Source: Tolypothrix sp. PCC 7910 (GTDB lineage Bacteria; Cyanobacteriota; Cyanobacteriia; Cyanobacteriales; Nostocaceae). From it: a DNA stretch of 64,000 nt. The position numbers and the translations under genes are program-made. The first letter of the stretch is position 1. Every line of letters begins with the position of its first letter. The notes beneath the pieces were generated by a model. It had not been told where the DNA came from. It saw only the letters and a program-made list of their open reading frames with translations, and searched no databases. The stretch lies in NCBI RefSeq assembly GCF_011769525.1, contig NZ_CP050440.1, positions 931,501 through 995,500 of the forward strand, given 5' to 3'. Of this stretch, positions 51,891 through 60,868 are shown in pieces.

Positions 51891-52325
51891 TTATAAACGT
51901 TTTCCCATACTAATAACATCATCTATTTTGAATTTTAGATGCTCATAAAATTGAATAACATCTGTATTGGAATTACGTATCTGGATGTTAATTTTTGGGC
52001 AGTTCAATAACTTGAGTTTAATAGTTGCTTGCTCAACCATATACTTACCAATACCTTGTCGTTGATATTCTGGTGCTACAGCTAAATAGTTGAGCCAACC
52101 ACGATGTCCTTCATACCCTGCCATGATAGTGGCAATAACTTCATCTTCAATTAAACCAACAAGAAACAATTCTGGTTGGACTTGCAATTTCAGATCAATA
52201 TCTTTTTTAGGGTCATTCCAAGGTACTACTAAATTACATCGATACCATAAATTAATTACTTGTGCTTCATCTTGCTCTTGATAGGGTCGCAGCAATAAAT
52301 TTATTTTTTGCATTTTATAGTACAA
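51891..52325 (-). CDS. GNAT-family acetyltransferase (YpeA-like)
   Basis: A 144-residue GNAT protein of the YpeA/RimI-like kind. It has LRPYQEQDEAQVINLWYRCN, LVPWNDPKKDIDLKLQVQPE, YLAVAPEYQRQGIGKYMVEQ (acetyl-CoA site) and IRNSNTDVIQFYEHLKF. The N-terminal reading may begin at 52325 or four codons later at the ATG at 52313. Divergent from cutA with very little spacer. Target unknown. Confidence 0.85.
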   Translation of the reverse strand: MYYKMQKINLLLRPYQEQDEAQVINLWYRCNLVVPWNDPKKDIDLKLQVQPELFLVGLIEDEVIATIMAGYEGHRGWLNYLAVAPEYQRQGIGKYMVEQATIKLKLLNCPKINIQIRNSNTDVIQFYEHLKFKIDDVISMGKRL

Positions 52326-52334
52326 TATTTTTCT

Positions 52335-52652
52335 ATGAAACTATATTACATCACCCTAAATAATACAGATGAAGCTCGCCAGATTGGTCGTGCTTTGTTA
52401 GAACAAAAACTAGCTGTTTGCGTCAATTGGTTCCCAATTACCTGTGCTTATATATGGCAAGGGGAAATTACAGAAGAGCCAGAAGTAGTGCTAATTGTCA
52501 AAACTCAAGCAGGTTATCGCCATGATATTGAAAAATTAATTAGCCAATATATTAATTACACTAATTTCATTGCGGAGATATCACCGACTAATATTAATGA
52601 CAAATTTTTAGCATGGTTGAATGCTGAGGTTCCCATACGTTATTCAGAGTAA
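52335..52652 (+). CDS. cutA: CutA divalent-cation tolerance-like protein
   Basis: A 105-residue CutA protein. The family pattern is present: MKLYYITLNNTDEARQIGRA, LLEQKLAVCVNWFP, AYIWQGEITEEPEVVLIVKT and a final AEISPTNINDKFLAWL. CutA forms very stable trimers of ferredoxin-like fold and has been linked to copper tolerance, though its biochemical role is unsettled. Start: ATG at 52335 fits the family; an ATG 27 bases upstream overlaps the divergent GNAT gene. Confidence 0.87.
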   Translation: MKLYYITLNNTDEARQIGRALLEQKLAVCVNWFPITCAYIWQGEITEEPEVVLIVKTQAGYRHDIEKLISQYINYTNFIAEISPTNINDKFLAWLNAEVPIRYSE

Positions 52653-52743
52653 ACATTGGCAATGAGCAGAAATTAAAAAAGTATTTATTTAAAATTTGAG
52701 AGCAATAATTTAGAAGCTCCATCTGCTCATGCGCTGGGGTAGT

Positions 52744-54171
52744 TCACTGACTTTGATTACGTAACCTCAACACTGAAACAGCCGCAGCAATACACAGAAT
52801 TAGCGCTGCAAACCGAAAGGTAGCTTGGAAGCCTGTAACGATCGCTTCCGGAGGAGCGACAGATACATCTGCACCTGCTGCTACACTAGCAATTAAGCCG
52901 CCAAATACTGCACCTATCAAGGAAACGCCGACAGTATTACCAGATGTGCGTGATAAAGAGAGTAATCCTGAAGCAATCCCCAGCCTTTCCCGAGATACTG
53001 AACCCATAACAGTAGTATTATTGGGCGATTGAAATAAACCTAGCCCAATACCGTAAATAAAATAACGCGATATATAACCTAACTCAGTAATTTGAGCATC
53101 AAAGGTGCTGATACCCAAACAACCACCAATCATCAATCCCAGCCCAAGGGAACTAATTAATTTCGCACCAAAGCGGTCTGCAAGTATACCAGCAATTGGA
53201 GCAACTAATCCGCTAAGTACAGGCGAAAAAGCTAAGAGTAACCCAACTTTTACTGTTGGGTAGTTCTTCACTCGCTCTAAAAAGAACGGGGTAATGAGTA
53301 GTGAACCACCAATTACCGTGAACGCTAACCAGCCACTCAGCAAACTCATACTCAGCTGAAGATTGCGGAATAGGTGCAATTCTAGTAATGGTTGGTCGAG
53401 AATAGCTTCTACTACTAGGAAAGTGATAAAGCTGAGAGATGCGATCGCAAGTAATACGATGGTGTTAATACTGCTAAAGCCTTCACTTTGCCCAAAGGTC
53501 ATACCTAAGCCAAAACTACCCAGAGTCCATAAAGCTAACAAGGCTCCTAAAGGGTCGAATGTTTGTTTACTTTCACTAGGGGTAGATGGTGGTACTAACC
53601 GCGCCACAAGGAAACTAGCTATGATGCCCAAAGGCACATTGATCAGGAATATACTATGCCAACCTGACAAGTTCAACAGCAATCCGCCAGCAGAAGGGCC
53701 AAAAGCAATTCCCAGAGACACGACACTTCCAATAATGCCAACCGCCCGACCTCGTTCAGAAGCTGGGAAGACTTCTGTGATAATTGCCAAACCAAGGCCA
53801 GAGATGAACACTGCACCAAGCCCCTGAAGTGCCCGAAAGCCAATCAACCACTCAATGCTAGGTGCAAAACTACATAACAGTGAACTCAAGGTAAATATAA
53901 TCAGCCCTGCTTGATATAGGGGTTTTTTACCCCACATATCCCCTAGACGAGTTGCGCCTAAAACTAAACCAGAACTGACTAACTGATAACTCAACACAGC
54001 CCACTGGGCCATAGGGAAACTAGTGTGAAAGCTTTGCACCAAAGTGGGTAATGCCACATTGATAATGCCCACATCTAGGGTAGACATGAATACACCTAAT
54101 CCGACACCTAACAAAACCCAAGATTTTTGAGAGGTGGATAAAGTCAGAGATTGTATTGGCAGTTGGGACAA
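52744..54171 (-). CDS. MFS transporter, DHA2 (14-TMS) drug/metabolite exporter
   Basis: A 475-residue major facilitator with about fourteen helices. Signature D-x-(x)-NVALP-like sequence STLDVGIINVALPTLVQSF is in helix 1, with LGDMWGKKPLYQAGL in loop 2-3 and GAVFISGLGLAIITEVFPAS later. This DHA2 group (EmrB/QacA type) exports drugs and metabolites by proton antiport. The start is a TTG at 54171 with AGGAG 8 bases upstream; no ATG is available in the right place. It is next to the monooxygenase at 54338 on the same strand, separated by heptad repeats. Confidence 0.87.
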   Translation of the reverse strand: MSQLPIQSLTLSTSQKSWVLLGVGLGVFMSTLDVGIINVALPTLVQSFHTSFPMAQWAVLSYQLVSSGLVLGATRLGDMWGKKPLYQAGLIIFTLSSLLCSFAPSIEWLIGFRALQGLGAVFISGLGLAIITEVFPASERGRAVGIIGSVVSLGIAFGPSAGGLLLNLSGWHSIFLINVPLGIIASFLVARLVPPSTPSESKQTFDPLGALLALWTLGSFGLGMTFGQSEGFSSINTIVLLAIASLSFITFLVVEAILDQPLLELHLFRNLQLSMSLLSGWLAFTVIGGSLLITPFFLERVKNYPTVKVGLLLAFSPVLSGLVAPIAGILADRFGAKLISSLGLGLMIGGCLGISTFDAQITELGYISRYFIYGIGLGLFQSPNNTTVMGSVSRERLGIASGLLSLSRTSGNTVGVSLIGAVFGGLIASVAAGADVSVAPPEAIVTGFQATFRFAALILCIAAAVSVLRLRNQSQ

Positions 54172-54194
54172 TATTTAGTCTCCTTGTGTAGATA

Positions 54195-54320
54195 ATTGGG
54201 GGTTGGGGATTGGGGACTGGGAACTGGGGATTGGGGACTGGGGATTGGGGATTGGGGACTAGGAACTGGGGATGAGGAAGAAAGAACTAATGACTAATGA
54301 CTAATGACTAATAACTAATG
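54195..54320. repeat. Heptad tandem repeats GGGGATT/GGGGACT and CTAATGA
   Basis: A G-rich array of about eleven units (54195-54274) and a CTAATGA array (54286-54320) between two same-strand genes. Same family as at 9661, 26001, 30794, 39052 and 41327. Confidence 0.85.
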
Positions 54321-54337
54321 ACCAATTACCCATTTTC

Positions 54338-55390
54338 TTATACAGGCTGTAAATGCCTTACACGTGGCATTATTTCTTCGGCAAAACGGGTCATTTCCCG
54401 TACAAAAGGATTGAATTGCAGCATAAATGTATCGATACCTGCGTCAGAAAAAGCGGCAATTCTTGTAGCAACTGTATCGTAGCTGCCAACTAAACCTGCG
54501 GCTGTTCCACCATTACCACCAACAGCGGGATTTTTAGCGAAGAGTCGGAACATAACTGCATCTGGATCGACACCTTTCGCCACGCTTAATTTCAAATGTT
54601 CTTCCTTTTTTTGAAGTTCTGTAAGTCGCTGTAGTTCTTCTTGCGCTTCTGCATCGGTAGGTCTTGCAATGACGAAGGCTGATAACCCAAAACGCACTGG
54701 TTGAGGTAGCGATCGCGGACGGCTCAATACTTGTTTAATTACCTGACGCACATCTTCGATTGGCTGACCGTTGATAAAGTAGATATCTGCTTGTTCAGCC
54801 GCTAAAATCTGGGCGGGATCGGATGCACCTCCCAAGTAAATTGGGGGATGGGGTTTGGCGATGGAGGTAGGACGTAAGCTTAAATCTGTGATTTTGAAAT
54901 ATTCTCCCTCAAAGTTAACCCTCTCTCCACTCCACAAAGCTCTGACAACTTTTAACCATTCACCAGAATAGCGATAACGTTCATCATGGGGAGGAAAGGG
55001 AATATTAGTGCGTTCCATTTCTGGACGAAACCAAGCGCTAATCAAGTTGATGGCGAAACGTCCGCGACTAATTGCGTCAATCCCTAAGGCCATCTTTGCT
55101 AGAACAGCCGGATGGAATAATAAAGGTTTAATAGCGGCGATAATCTCAATTTTTTCTGTAGCTTCAGCAAACGCCGCAGAAGCAGTCCAAGTTTCTAACT
55201 GCTCTAATTCTAAACTGCGTGGGTTGGCAATGTGCTGTGCTACCAGAGTTGTCGCGTATCCCAAGCGTTCAGCTGCTAAAATTAGCGATCGCGATCGCTC
55301 ATAACTCGCATCGATGGGCTCTTCTTGAGTATCTAAAGGGCCAAAGTTACCACCAACAGGTGCCCAAATACCATAACGTGGTTTTGACAT
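54338..55390 (-). CDS. SsuD/SfnG-like FMNH2-dependent monooxygenase
   Basis: A 350-residue luciferase-like monooxygenase of a different branch from the NtaA-type enzymes. Seen: RYGIWAPVGGNFGPLDTQEE, AAERLGYATTLVAQHIANP, IKPLLFHPAVLAKMALGIDA, GRFAINLISAWFRPE and RYRYSGEWLKVVRALWSGER. The order and length fit alkanesulfonate or dimethylsulfone monooxygenases (SsuD, SfnG), which split C-S bonds and release sulfite or methanesulfinate. Start: ATG at 55390 with GGAG 8 bases before it, rather than the TTG four codons earlier. Divergent from the second TauD gene. Confidence 0.88.
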   Translation of the reverse strand: MSKPRYGIWAPVGGNFGPLDTQEEPIDASYERSRSLILAAERLGYATTLVAQHIANPRSLELEQLETWTASAAFAEATEKIEIIAAIKPLLFHPAVLAKMALGIDAISRGRFAINLISAWFRPEMERTNIPFPPHDERYRYSGEWLKVVRALWSGERVNFEGEYFKITDLSLRPTSIAKPHPPIYLGGASDPAQILAAEQADIYFINGQPIEDVRQVIKQVLSRPRSLPQPVRFGLSAFVIARPTDAEAQEELQRLTELQKKEEHLKLSVAKGVDPDAVMFRLFAKNPAVGGNGGTAAGLVGSYDTVATRIAAFSDAGIDTFMLQFNPFVREMTRFAEEIMPRVRHLQPV

Positions 55391-55456
55391 GGTGAACTCC
55401 AAGTTAATTGGGGAATGAGGAGATGAGGTAGGGGAAATACTGTGTTGGATTATTTT

Positions 55457-55478
55457 ATAATACGGTAAATTTATCGAG
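55457..55478. promoter_or_regulatory. Motif TACGGTAAATTTATCGAG between SsuD-like and TauD-like genes
   Basis: Located between two divergent sulfur genes (starts 55390 and 55589). It resembles motifs upstream of the aminotransferase, the SDR operon, the membrane/GNAT pair and the nitroreductase. It is a candidate operator for coordinated control. Confidence 0.4.
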
Positions 55479-55588
55479 TTAGTGTATTATATTTAGAGTT
55501 GCGATCGCTTCCTGATGATCTCTTGCACTTGATAGCAACAGAAATAGACGAGTGCAAACAAACCCAGGTAAACCTCTGGAGAATTTTT

Positions 55589-56551
55589 ATGAGCAACAAG
55601 CATATTGAAGTCAAACCAGTAGCTGGTCACATCGGTGCAGAAATCGGTGGTGTAGACCTTTCCCGGCCTCTTTCGGATGAAGCAGTAGCCGAAATTCGCC
55701 AAGCACTGTTGAAGTGGAAAGTCATATTCTTTCGCAATCAGAACATCGATCATGCCGCACAGATTGCTTTCACATCTCGTTTTGGCGAAGTAACTTATGC
55801 ACATCCCCACGAGGATGAACCAATCGAAGGTTTTGCAGAAATTCTGCCAATCGACCGCAGCCGCTACGAACGGAAAAATGGCCTCCGTCGTTCCAGCTAC
55901 GAGAGCCGTTGGCACACCGATGTGACAGCAGTTGTTAACCCACCAGCAGGATCTATTTTGCGCGCAGTTAACGTTCCCAGCTTTGGTGGTGATACACAGT
56001 GGACTAATCTAGTTGCAGCTTACGAGGGACTATCAGCACCCGTGAAGGCGCTAGCAGACACATTAAAAGCACAACATCACTTCAATGCACGCTTGCGTTT
56101 ATCCAGCAATAGCAAACTTGCACAACGCATCGCCGCCAATCCCCAGGTTTCCATTCACCCAGTCGTGCGGGTGCATCCCGAAACAGGCGAACGTGCATTA
56201 TTCGTGAACCCTGGTTTTACCTCCCACATTCTAGACGTATCACCACAAGAAAGCGATTTACTACTAGAGTTGTTCTTTAATCAAATCACCAAACCTGCTT
56301 ATACCACCCGCTTCCGTTGGAACAACGGTGACATTGCCTTCTGGGATAACCGCGCCACTGCACATTTAGCACCCCAGGATCTAGATCATATAGAAGTCGA
56401 GCGCGTACTTTATCGCACCACCATTACTGGTGATATCCCCGTCGGCCCCGATGGCTTCCGATCGCAAATAGTTGAAGGTGAGCCTTTAACTAGCGAATTA
56501 CCAACCGTATTGAAAAATAAAGCCGAACAGCGACAACCCGTTCTTTCATAA
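55589..56551 (+). CDS. tauD-like: TauD/TfdA-family Fe(II)/2-oxoglutarate dioxygenase (#2)
   Basis: A 320-residue dioxygenase. Iron ligands are His109 and Asp111 (SRWHTDVTAVV) and the His in DNRATAHLAP. VHPETGERALFVNPG and RFRWNNGDIAFWDN are family-conserved. It is somewhat longer than #1, with an extra charged segment (RSRYERKNGLRRSSYE) before the iron motif. The likely reaction is oxidative release of sulfite from a sulfonate, or cleavage of a sulfate ester. The ATG at 55589 has TGGAGA 5-8 bases before it; the earlier in-frame codons lie in the promoter area. Divergent from the SsuD/SfnG-like gene. Confidence 0.88.
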   Translation: MSNKHIEVKPVAGHIGAEIGGVDLSRPLSDEAVAEIRQALLKWKVIFFRNQNIDHAAQIAFTSRFGEVTYAHPHEDEPIEGFAEILPIDRSRYERKNGLRRSSYESRWHTDVTAVVNPPAGSILRAVNVPSFGGDTQWTNLVAAYEGLSAPVKALADTLKAQHHFNARLRLSSNSKLAQRIAANPQVSIHPVVRVHPETGERALFVNPGFTSHILDVSPQESDLLLELFFNQITKPAYTTRFRWNNGDIAFWDNRATAHLAPQDLDHIEVERVLYRTTITGDIPVGPDGFRSQIVEGEPLTSELPTVLKNKAEQRQPVLS

Positions 56552-56564
56552 GCCATATAGTTTT

Positions 56565-56599
56565 CAACTAGGCTGTTGATATACTTCACAGCCTAGTTG
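56565..56599 (+). terminator. 12-bp stem hairpin after the second TauD gene
   Basis: CAACTAGGCTGT / ACAGCCTAGTTG with an 11-base loop, 14 bases after the stop. It lacks a long T-run, so it may be a partial terminator or mRNA 3'-end stabiliser between TauD and the hydroxyacid dehydrogenase. Confidence 0.6.
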
Positions 56600-56624
56600 A
56601 TCTGATAGCAACAGCAAATGACAA

Positions 56625-57578
56625 ATGACAAAACTAATTTTACCTGTAGAGCTTGCTACTGAAATTGAGCCAAATCTCCCATCAGATACAAAATTTGTCC
56701 GGGTAGATAGTGATGGTAATTTTGATGGCGATCCCAGTGATGCTGAAGTTTATCTCAATGGGTTTAAATTGAAGCCCACGACTCTACATAAAGTGCTAGA
56801 AACTGCGCCGAGAATACGTTGGCAACAAACTCCTAGTGCGGGTGTAAATCATATTCTCACGCCCACTTTTCTAGAACACGATATTATCCTGACTAATGGC
56901 GCAGGGGTTCATGCAATTCCCATTTCCGAATTTGTCTTGAGTCTGATTCTCTATCACGCCAAGCAGTTACGACAATTGCAAGCTGCTCACGATCAACACC
57001 ATTGGCGCAAAAGCTGGTTGGTACTGCCAGAGTTAGCAAATTCCACTGTGTTAATTCTTGGTACTGGGAATATAGGACAGGCGATCGCATATCGTCTCAA
57101 AGCATTCGGAACAAGAGTTTGGGGTGGTCGTCGTCGTCCTGAAGCTCTGCCAAATTTTGATAAAATTGTTGGTCAAAATGAATGGCACGCCTTGTTACCA
57201 GAAGTTGACTATCTAGTTGTCGCCACACCTCTGACACCAGAAACCAAAGCTTTAATTGATGAAGAAGTACTGCGATCGCTCCCCAGTCATGGTTATTTAA
57301 TTAATGTTGGTCGCGGTGCGGTTGTGGATGAATCAGCATTAACTAAAGCCCTGACTGAAGGCTGGATTGGCGGTGCAGCATTAGACACTGTTTCTATTGA
57401 ACCCCTACCACCAGAAAGCCCTCTGTGGTCGTTACCTAATCTTTTAATTACACCTCATACTTCCGCAATTTCCCCAGCATTAAAAGAGCGCATCGCCGCC
57501 TTATTTCTCGATAATTTAGAGCGTTTCCGAAATGGTCAACCTTTACGGAATGTAGTCAATAAACAAGCAGGATACTAA
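56625..57578 (+). CDS. D-isomer-specific 2-hydroxyacid dehydrogenase
   Basis: A 317-residue NAD-dependent dehydrogenase. The cofactor loop is VLILGTGNIGQAIAYRLKAFG (about 141-161); the catalytic Arg is in INVGRGAVVDE, the Glu near LDTVSIEPLPPESPLW and the His in LLITPHTSAIS. It reduces glyoxylate- or pyruvate-like 2-oxo acids. It lies downstream of TauD on the same strand and might handle a 2-oxo acid or aldehyde-derived product, although a general glyoxylate/hydroxypyruvate reductase role is equally likely. Confidence 0.87.
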   Translation: MTKLILPVELATEIEPNLPSDTKFVRVDSDGNFDGDPSDAEVYLNGFKLKPTTLHKVLETAPRIRWQQTPSAGVNHILTPTFLEHDIILTNGAGVHAIPISEFVLSLILYHAKQLRQLQAAHDQHHWRKSWLVLPELANSTVLILGTGNIGQAIAYRLKAFGTRVWGGRRRPEALPNFDKIVGQNEWHALLPEVDYLVVATPLTPETKALIDEEVLRSLPSHGYLINVGRGAVVDESALTKALTEGWIGGAALDTVSIEPLPPESPLWSLPNLLITPHTSAISPALKERIAALFLDNLERFRNGQPLRNVVNKQAGY

Positions 57579-57968
57579 GCAAATTTATTAGCGATCCCAT
57601 GACCTCGCCAAAATAAGAGGATGCATCAGAAGATGGGAAACTGGGAAAAAAGAAGAATAACTAATGTCAGATAGCTAATATATTGTTTTTCTAACAGCTA
57701 TTGCTTTTTATCGCTATCTATGGGATTTTTATCTCAAATAAATACGATTAGACGACCAAATTTTAGTAGTTTAAATCTGAAAAATCAAATTCATTACCAA
57801 TCAACAGTTCATAGTCCATAGTTATGATTTGTCTTCTCTTCTTTTTTCCCCATCCCCAATCTCTACTGAATTTGGAAATAAAAATTTCAGAACTACAACA
57901 ATACAGTATTTGGTCGCTGGTTAGCAGTAACTTTAATCCTTTAGCTTAAACCCCTAGAAACAATCAAA
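57579..57968. other. AT-rich intergenic region
   Basis: About 390 bases. No gene, tRNA or strong hairpin was seen. It presumably holds the promoter of the Dpp-type binding protein gene. Confidence 0.5.
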
Positions 57969-59723
57969 ATGTACATATTCAATAAATTCACTAGGGGTCA
58001 GATTTTTGCTCACTCGTTGCTGAGCATTTTGTTGTTAACTGCTTGTTCTTCTCCAAATTCTCAGTCTCCAAACGCCTCTACTCCCAGCACTTCTACGCCA
58101 ACAGCAGCGAGTGATACTTTAAAGCTTCTGTATTGGCAAGCACCAACTATTTTAAATCCCCATCTAGCTCAAGGTAGCAAAGACTTTGAAGCTAGTCGCA
58201 TTACTTATGAACCTCTAGCCAGCTTCGATAAAGAGGGTAAATTAGTTCCTTTTCTCGCCGCAGAAATCCCTTCTTTAGAAAATGGTGGAGTAGCTAAAGA
58301 TGGTAAATCAGTGACTTGGAAACTCAAACAGGGGGTTAAATGGTCTGATGGTCAACCTTTTACGGCTGCGGATGTAGTTTTTACTTATCAATTTGTGAGT
58401 AATTCAGCTGTAGGTGCAACCACTAGTGCTAATTATCAAGGTATTAAAAGCGTCGAAGCTGTAGACGACTATACTGTGAAAATTAATTTCCAAGAACCTA
58501 ACCCAGCTTGGTCATTACCATTTGTTGGTTCTAACGGGCCAATTCTCCCTCGTCATATCTTCGAGAAATATAACGGTAGCAACGCCAGAGAAGCACCAGC
58601 TAATTTACTTCCTGTCGCTACTGGCCCCTATAAAGTGGTGGAATTTAAGCCTGGTGACATTGTTATTTATGAAGCAAATTCCTTTTTCCGCGAAGCTAAT
58701 AAACCTTTCTTTAAACGAGTAGAACTTAAAGGTGGTGGGGATGCAGTTTCAGCTGCTAGAGCAGTATTGCAAACTGGAGATGTAGATTTTGCTTGGAACC
58801 TCCAAGTAGAAGCCCCAATTCTTAAGCAATTGGAAGCAGCCGGAAAAGGTAGATTAGATATCAGCTTTGGCTCGTTTTTAGAAAGAATTGCGATTAATCA
58901 AACTGACCCTAACAAAGAAACTAAAGAGGGCGAACGCTCCAGTATAGAGTTTCCCCATCCTTTTTTTCAAGACTTAAAAGTGCGTCAGGCTTTTAACTAT
59001 GCTATCGACCGTAACACTATTAATCAACAGTTATATGGTCAAACTGGTCGTGCTGTCACAAATATTTTGGTAGCACCAGATATTTATAATTCACCCAATA
59101 CTAAATATGAATTTGATTTGAAAAAAGCTGCGGCTTTGTTAGATGAAGCCGGATGGAAAGATAGCAACGGTAATGGTACTCGTGATAAAAATGGTGTAGA
59201 ACTCAAGGTTTTATTTCAAACTTCTGTGAATCCTGTGCGGCAGAAAACTCAGGAAATTGTGAAACAATCACTCACTTCTATTGGTATTGGGGTAGAACTT
59301 AAGAGTATTGATTCCAGTATTTTCTTTTCTGGCGATCCTGCTAATCCAGATACATTAGCCCGCTTTCAAGCTGATTTACAAATGTTTAGCGGTGGTAATA
59401 GTAATCCCGATCCGGGTACTTATCTCAAGGGTTGGACTTGTGATGAGATTCCGCAAAAGAAAAATAATTGGTCAAAATCAAATAGTTCGCGTTACTGTAA
59501 TCCTGAATATGACAAGCTGTGGAAGCAGTCTAATACTGAATTGAATCCTGAAAAACGGCGACAATTAATTATTCAAATGAACGATTTGTTAATTAAAAAC
59601 CAAGCTGTAATTCCTCTGATCTCTCGCGCCAATGTTAATGGAGTTAGTAATAGAATTACTGGAGTGGATGTAACACCTTGGGACGATCGCACTTGGAATA
59701 TTAAAGATTGGCGTGTGAAGTAA
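57969..59723 (+). CDS. Dpp/Opp-type ABC substrate-binding lipoprotein
   Basis: A 584-residue family 5 extracellular solute-binding protein. Signal peptide with lipobox LLLTAC (Cys near 26). Mature protein: LKLLYWQAPTILNPHLAQGS, SVTWKLKQGVKWSDGQPFTA, VDDYTVKINFQEPNPAW, TGPYKVVEF and VRQAFNYAIDRNTINQQLYG are all typical. Family members bind peptides, nickel, glutathione or opines. The two permeases at 59898 and 60869 are the natural partners, but they run convergently; a cognate ATPase is not in the window. Ligand unknown. Confidence 0.88.
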   Translation: MYIFNKFTRGQIFAHSLLSILLLTACSSPNSQSPNASTPSTSTPTAASDTLKLLYWQAPTILNPHLAQGSKDFEASRITYEPLASFDKEGKLVPFLAAEIPSLENGGVAKDGKSVTWKLKQGVKWSDGQPFTAADVVFTYQFVSNSAVGATTSANYQGIKSVEAVDDYTVKINFQEPNPAWSLPFVGSNGPILPRHIFEKYNGSNAREAPANLLPVATGPYKVVEFKPGDIVIYEANSFFREANKPFFKRVELKGGGDAVSAARAVLQTGDVDFAWNLQVEAPILKQLEAAGKGRLDISFGSFLERIAINQTDPNKETKEGERSSIEFPHPFFQDLKVRQAFNYAIDRNTINQQLYGQTGRAVTNILVAPDIYNSPNTKYEFDLKKAAALLDEAGWKDSNGNGTRDKNGVELKVLFQTSVNPVRQKTQEIVKQSLTSIGIGVELKSIDSSIFFSGDPANPDTLARFQADLQMFSGGNSNPDPGTYLKGWTCDEIPQKKNNWSKSNSSRYCNPEYDKLWKQSNTELNPEKRRQLIIQMNDLLIKNQAVIPLISRANVNGVSNRITGVDVTPWDDRTWNIKDWRVK

Positions 59724-59746
59724 TGCCAATTGCAAATAATTTTTTT

Positions 59747-59871
59747 GTAGGGTGTGTTACGCCGTAGGCTAACGCACCTTATACCAATTCAAAATTAACA
59801 AATAAAGTTACAAATTATTCTGCTATTTTAATTATTGATGGTGCGTTGCGCTGCGCGACAACACACCCTAC
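59747..59871. repeat. 125-bp palindromic element between convergent genes
   Basis: Outer arms GTAGGGTGTGTT (59747-59758) and AACACACCCTAC (59860-59871) and inner arms AACGCACC (59771-59778) and GGTGCGTT (59840-59847) pair symmetrically around an AT-rich centre. It has the appearance of a non-autonomous mobile palindrome (MITE-like) and could terminate both neighbouring genes. A partial relative is at 15559. Confidence 0.75.
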
Positions 59872-59897
59872 CTTACATCCAATAAATTCCGATGAGT

Positions 59898-60851
59898 TTA
59901 AGATAATCTTGGATCTAATGCATCTCGTAAAGCATCACCGATGTAGTTAATGCTTAACACTGTGAGAAATATCGCTGTACCGGGGAAAATAACTATGTGA
60001 GGCGCATATTCGAGAAAATTTTGTCCTTCGTTGAGCATTCTTCCCCAAGTTGGGACATCAGGTGGAAAACCTAAACCAAAAAAGCTTAAGGTTGATTCGG
60101 TAAGAATCGCAGTACTAACTGAAAGAGTAGCTGCAACTAATACGGGACTAATAACGTTAGGTAAAATATGAACCCAAATTAACCTTGCTGGGGAAGCACC
60201 GAGAGCGCGTGCTGCGGTGACAAATTCTAACTCTCGTACTTTTAAAAAACCTGCTCGCACTAATCTCGCTACAGACATCCAGTTGAGTCCGCCAATTACC
60301 AGTACTATCAAGACAAATATACCTAGTTCTGGCCCCGCGATCGCTTTCAACGCATCCCGAAACAAAAATATTACTAGTAATAATAAGGGTAACCTCGGTA
60401 AAGCTAAACACAAATCTGTGAACCGCATCAAAATAATATCAAGCCAGCCTCCGTAAAATCCAGACAGTGCGCCAATGACTGTACCGAGACTTATAGCTAC
60501 TAACATTGAAAAAATGCCCACGGCGATTGATATTCTCCCACCATGCAAAACTCTGGCTAAGATATCTTGACCTAAATCATTTGTCCCAAATGGATGTTCC
60601 CAACTGGGGCCAAGAGTAGATTTAGCAAAGTCAATTTTGTTGAGGGGAATCTGATAAATAAAAGGCCCAAAAACCACACTTAACACAATGATGAGCAAGA
60701 CTACCATCCCCAACATGGCTTGACGATTACGGCGAAACTTACGCCATGCTTCTTGTGTGAGTGTTTCTGGCTGCGAAACAAAATTGATGGATGCGGGAGA
60801 AAATGAAACCTTGGATGCTGGGGAAGTTTGATTAGGCGATCGCTTTAACAT
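59898..60851 (-). CDS. DppC/OppC-type ABC permease
   Basis: A 317-residue inner-membrane permease with six helices. After a cytoplasmic N-terminus (TQEAWRKFRRNRQAMLGM) come the first helix, HPFGTNDLGQDILARVLHGG and the EAA-loop AARALGASPARLIWVHILPN that contacts the ATPase. The C-terminal INYIGDALRDALDPRL is family-typical. It imports peptide-like solutes together with the B-type permease encoded 17 bases upstream in the same transcript. Confidence 0.9.
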   Translation of the reverse strand: MLKRSPNQTSPASKVSFSPASINFVSQPETLTQEAWRKFRRNRQAMLGMVVLLIIVLSVVFGPFIYQIPLNKIDFAKSTLGPSWEHPFGTNDLGQDILARVLHGGRISIAVGIFSMLVAISLGTVIGALSGFYGGWLDIILMRFTDLCLALPRLPLLLLVIFLFRDALKAIAGPELGIFVLIVLVIGGLNWMSVARLVRAGFLKVRELEFVTAARALGASPARLIWVHILPNVISPVLVAATLSVSTAILTESTLSFFGLGFPPDVPTWGRMLNEGQNFLEYAPHIVIFPGTAIFLTVLSINYIGDALRDALDPRLS

Positions 60852-60868
60852 AAATATCTATTTTCTTG

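Noticed and set aside
54195-54320. Repeat arrays considered as CRISPR
   Set aside because: Units are 7 bases with no unique spacers; these are cyanobacterial heptad repeats. The same holds for the arrays at 9661, 26001, 30794, 39052 and 41327.
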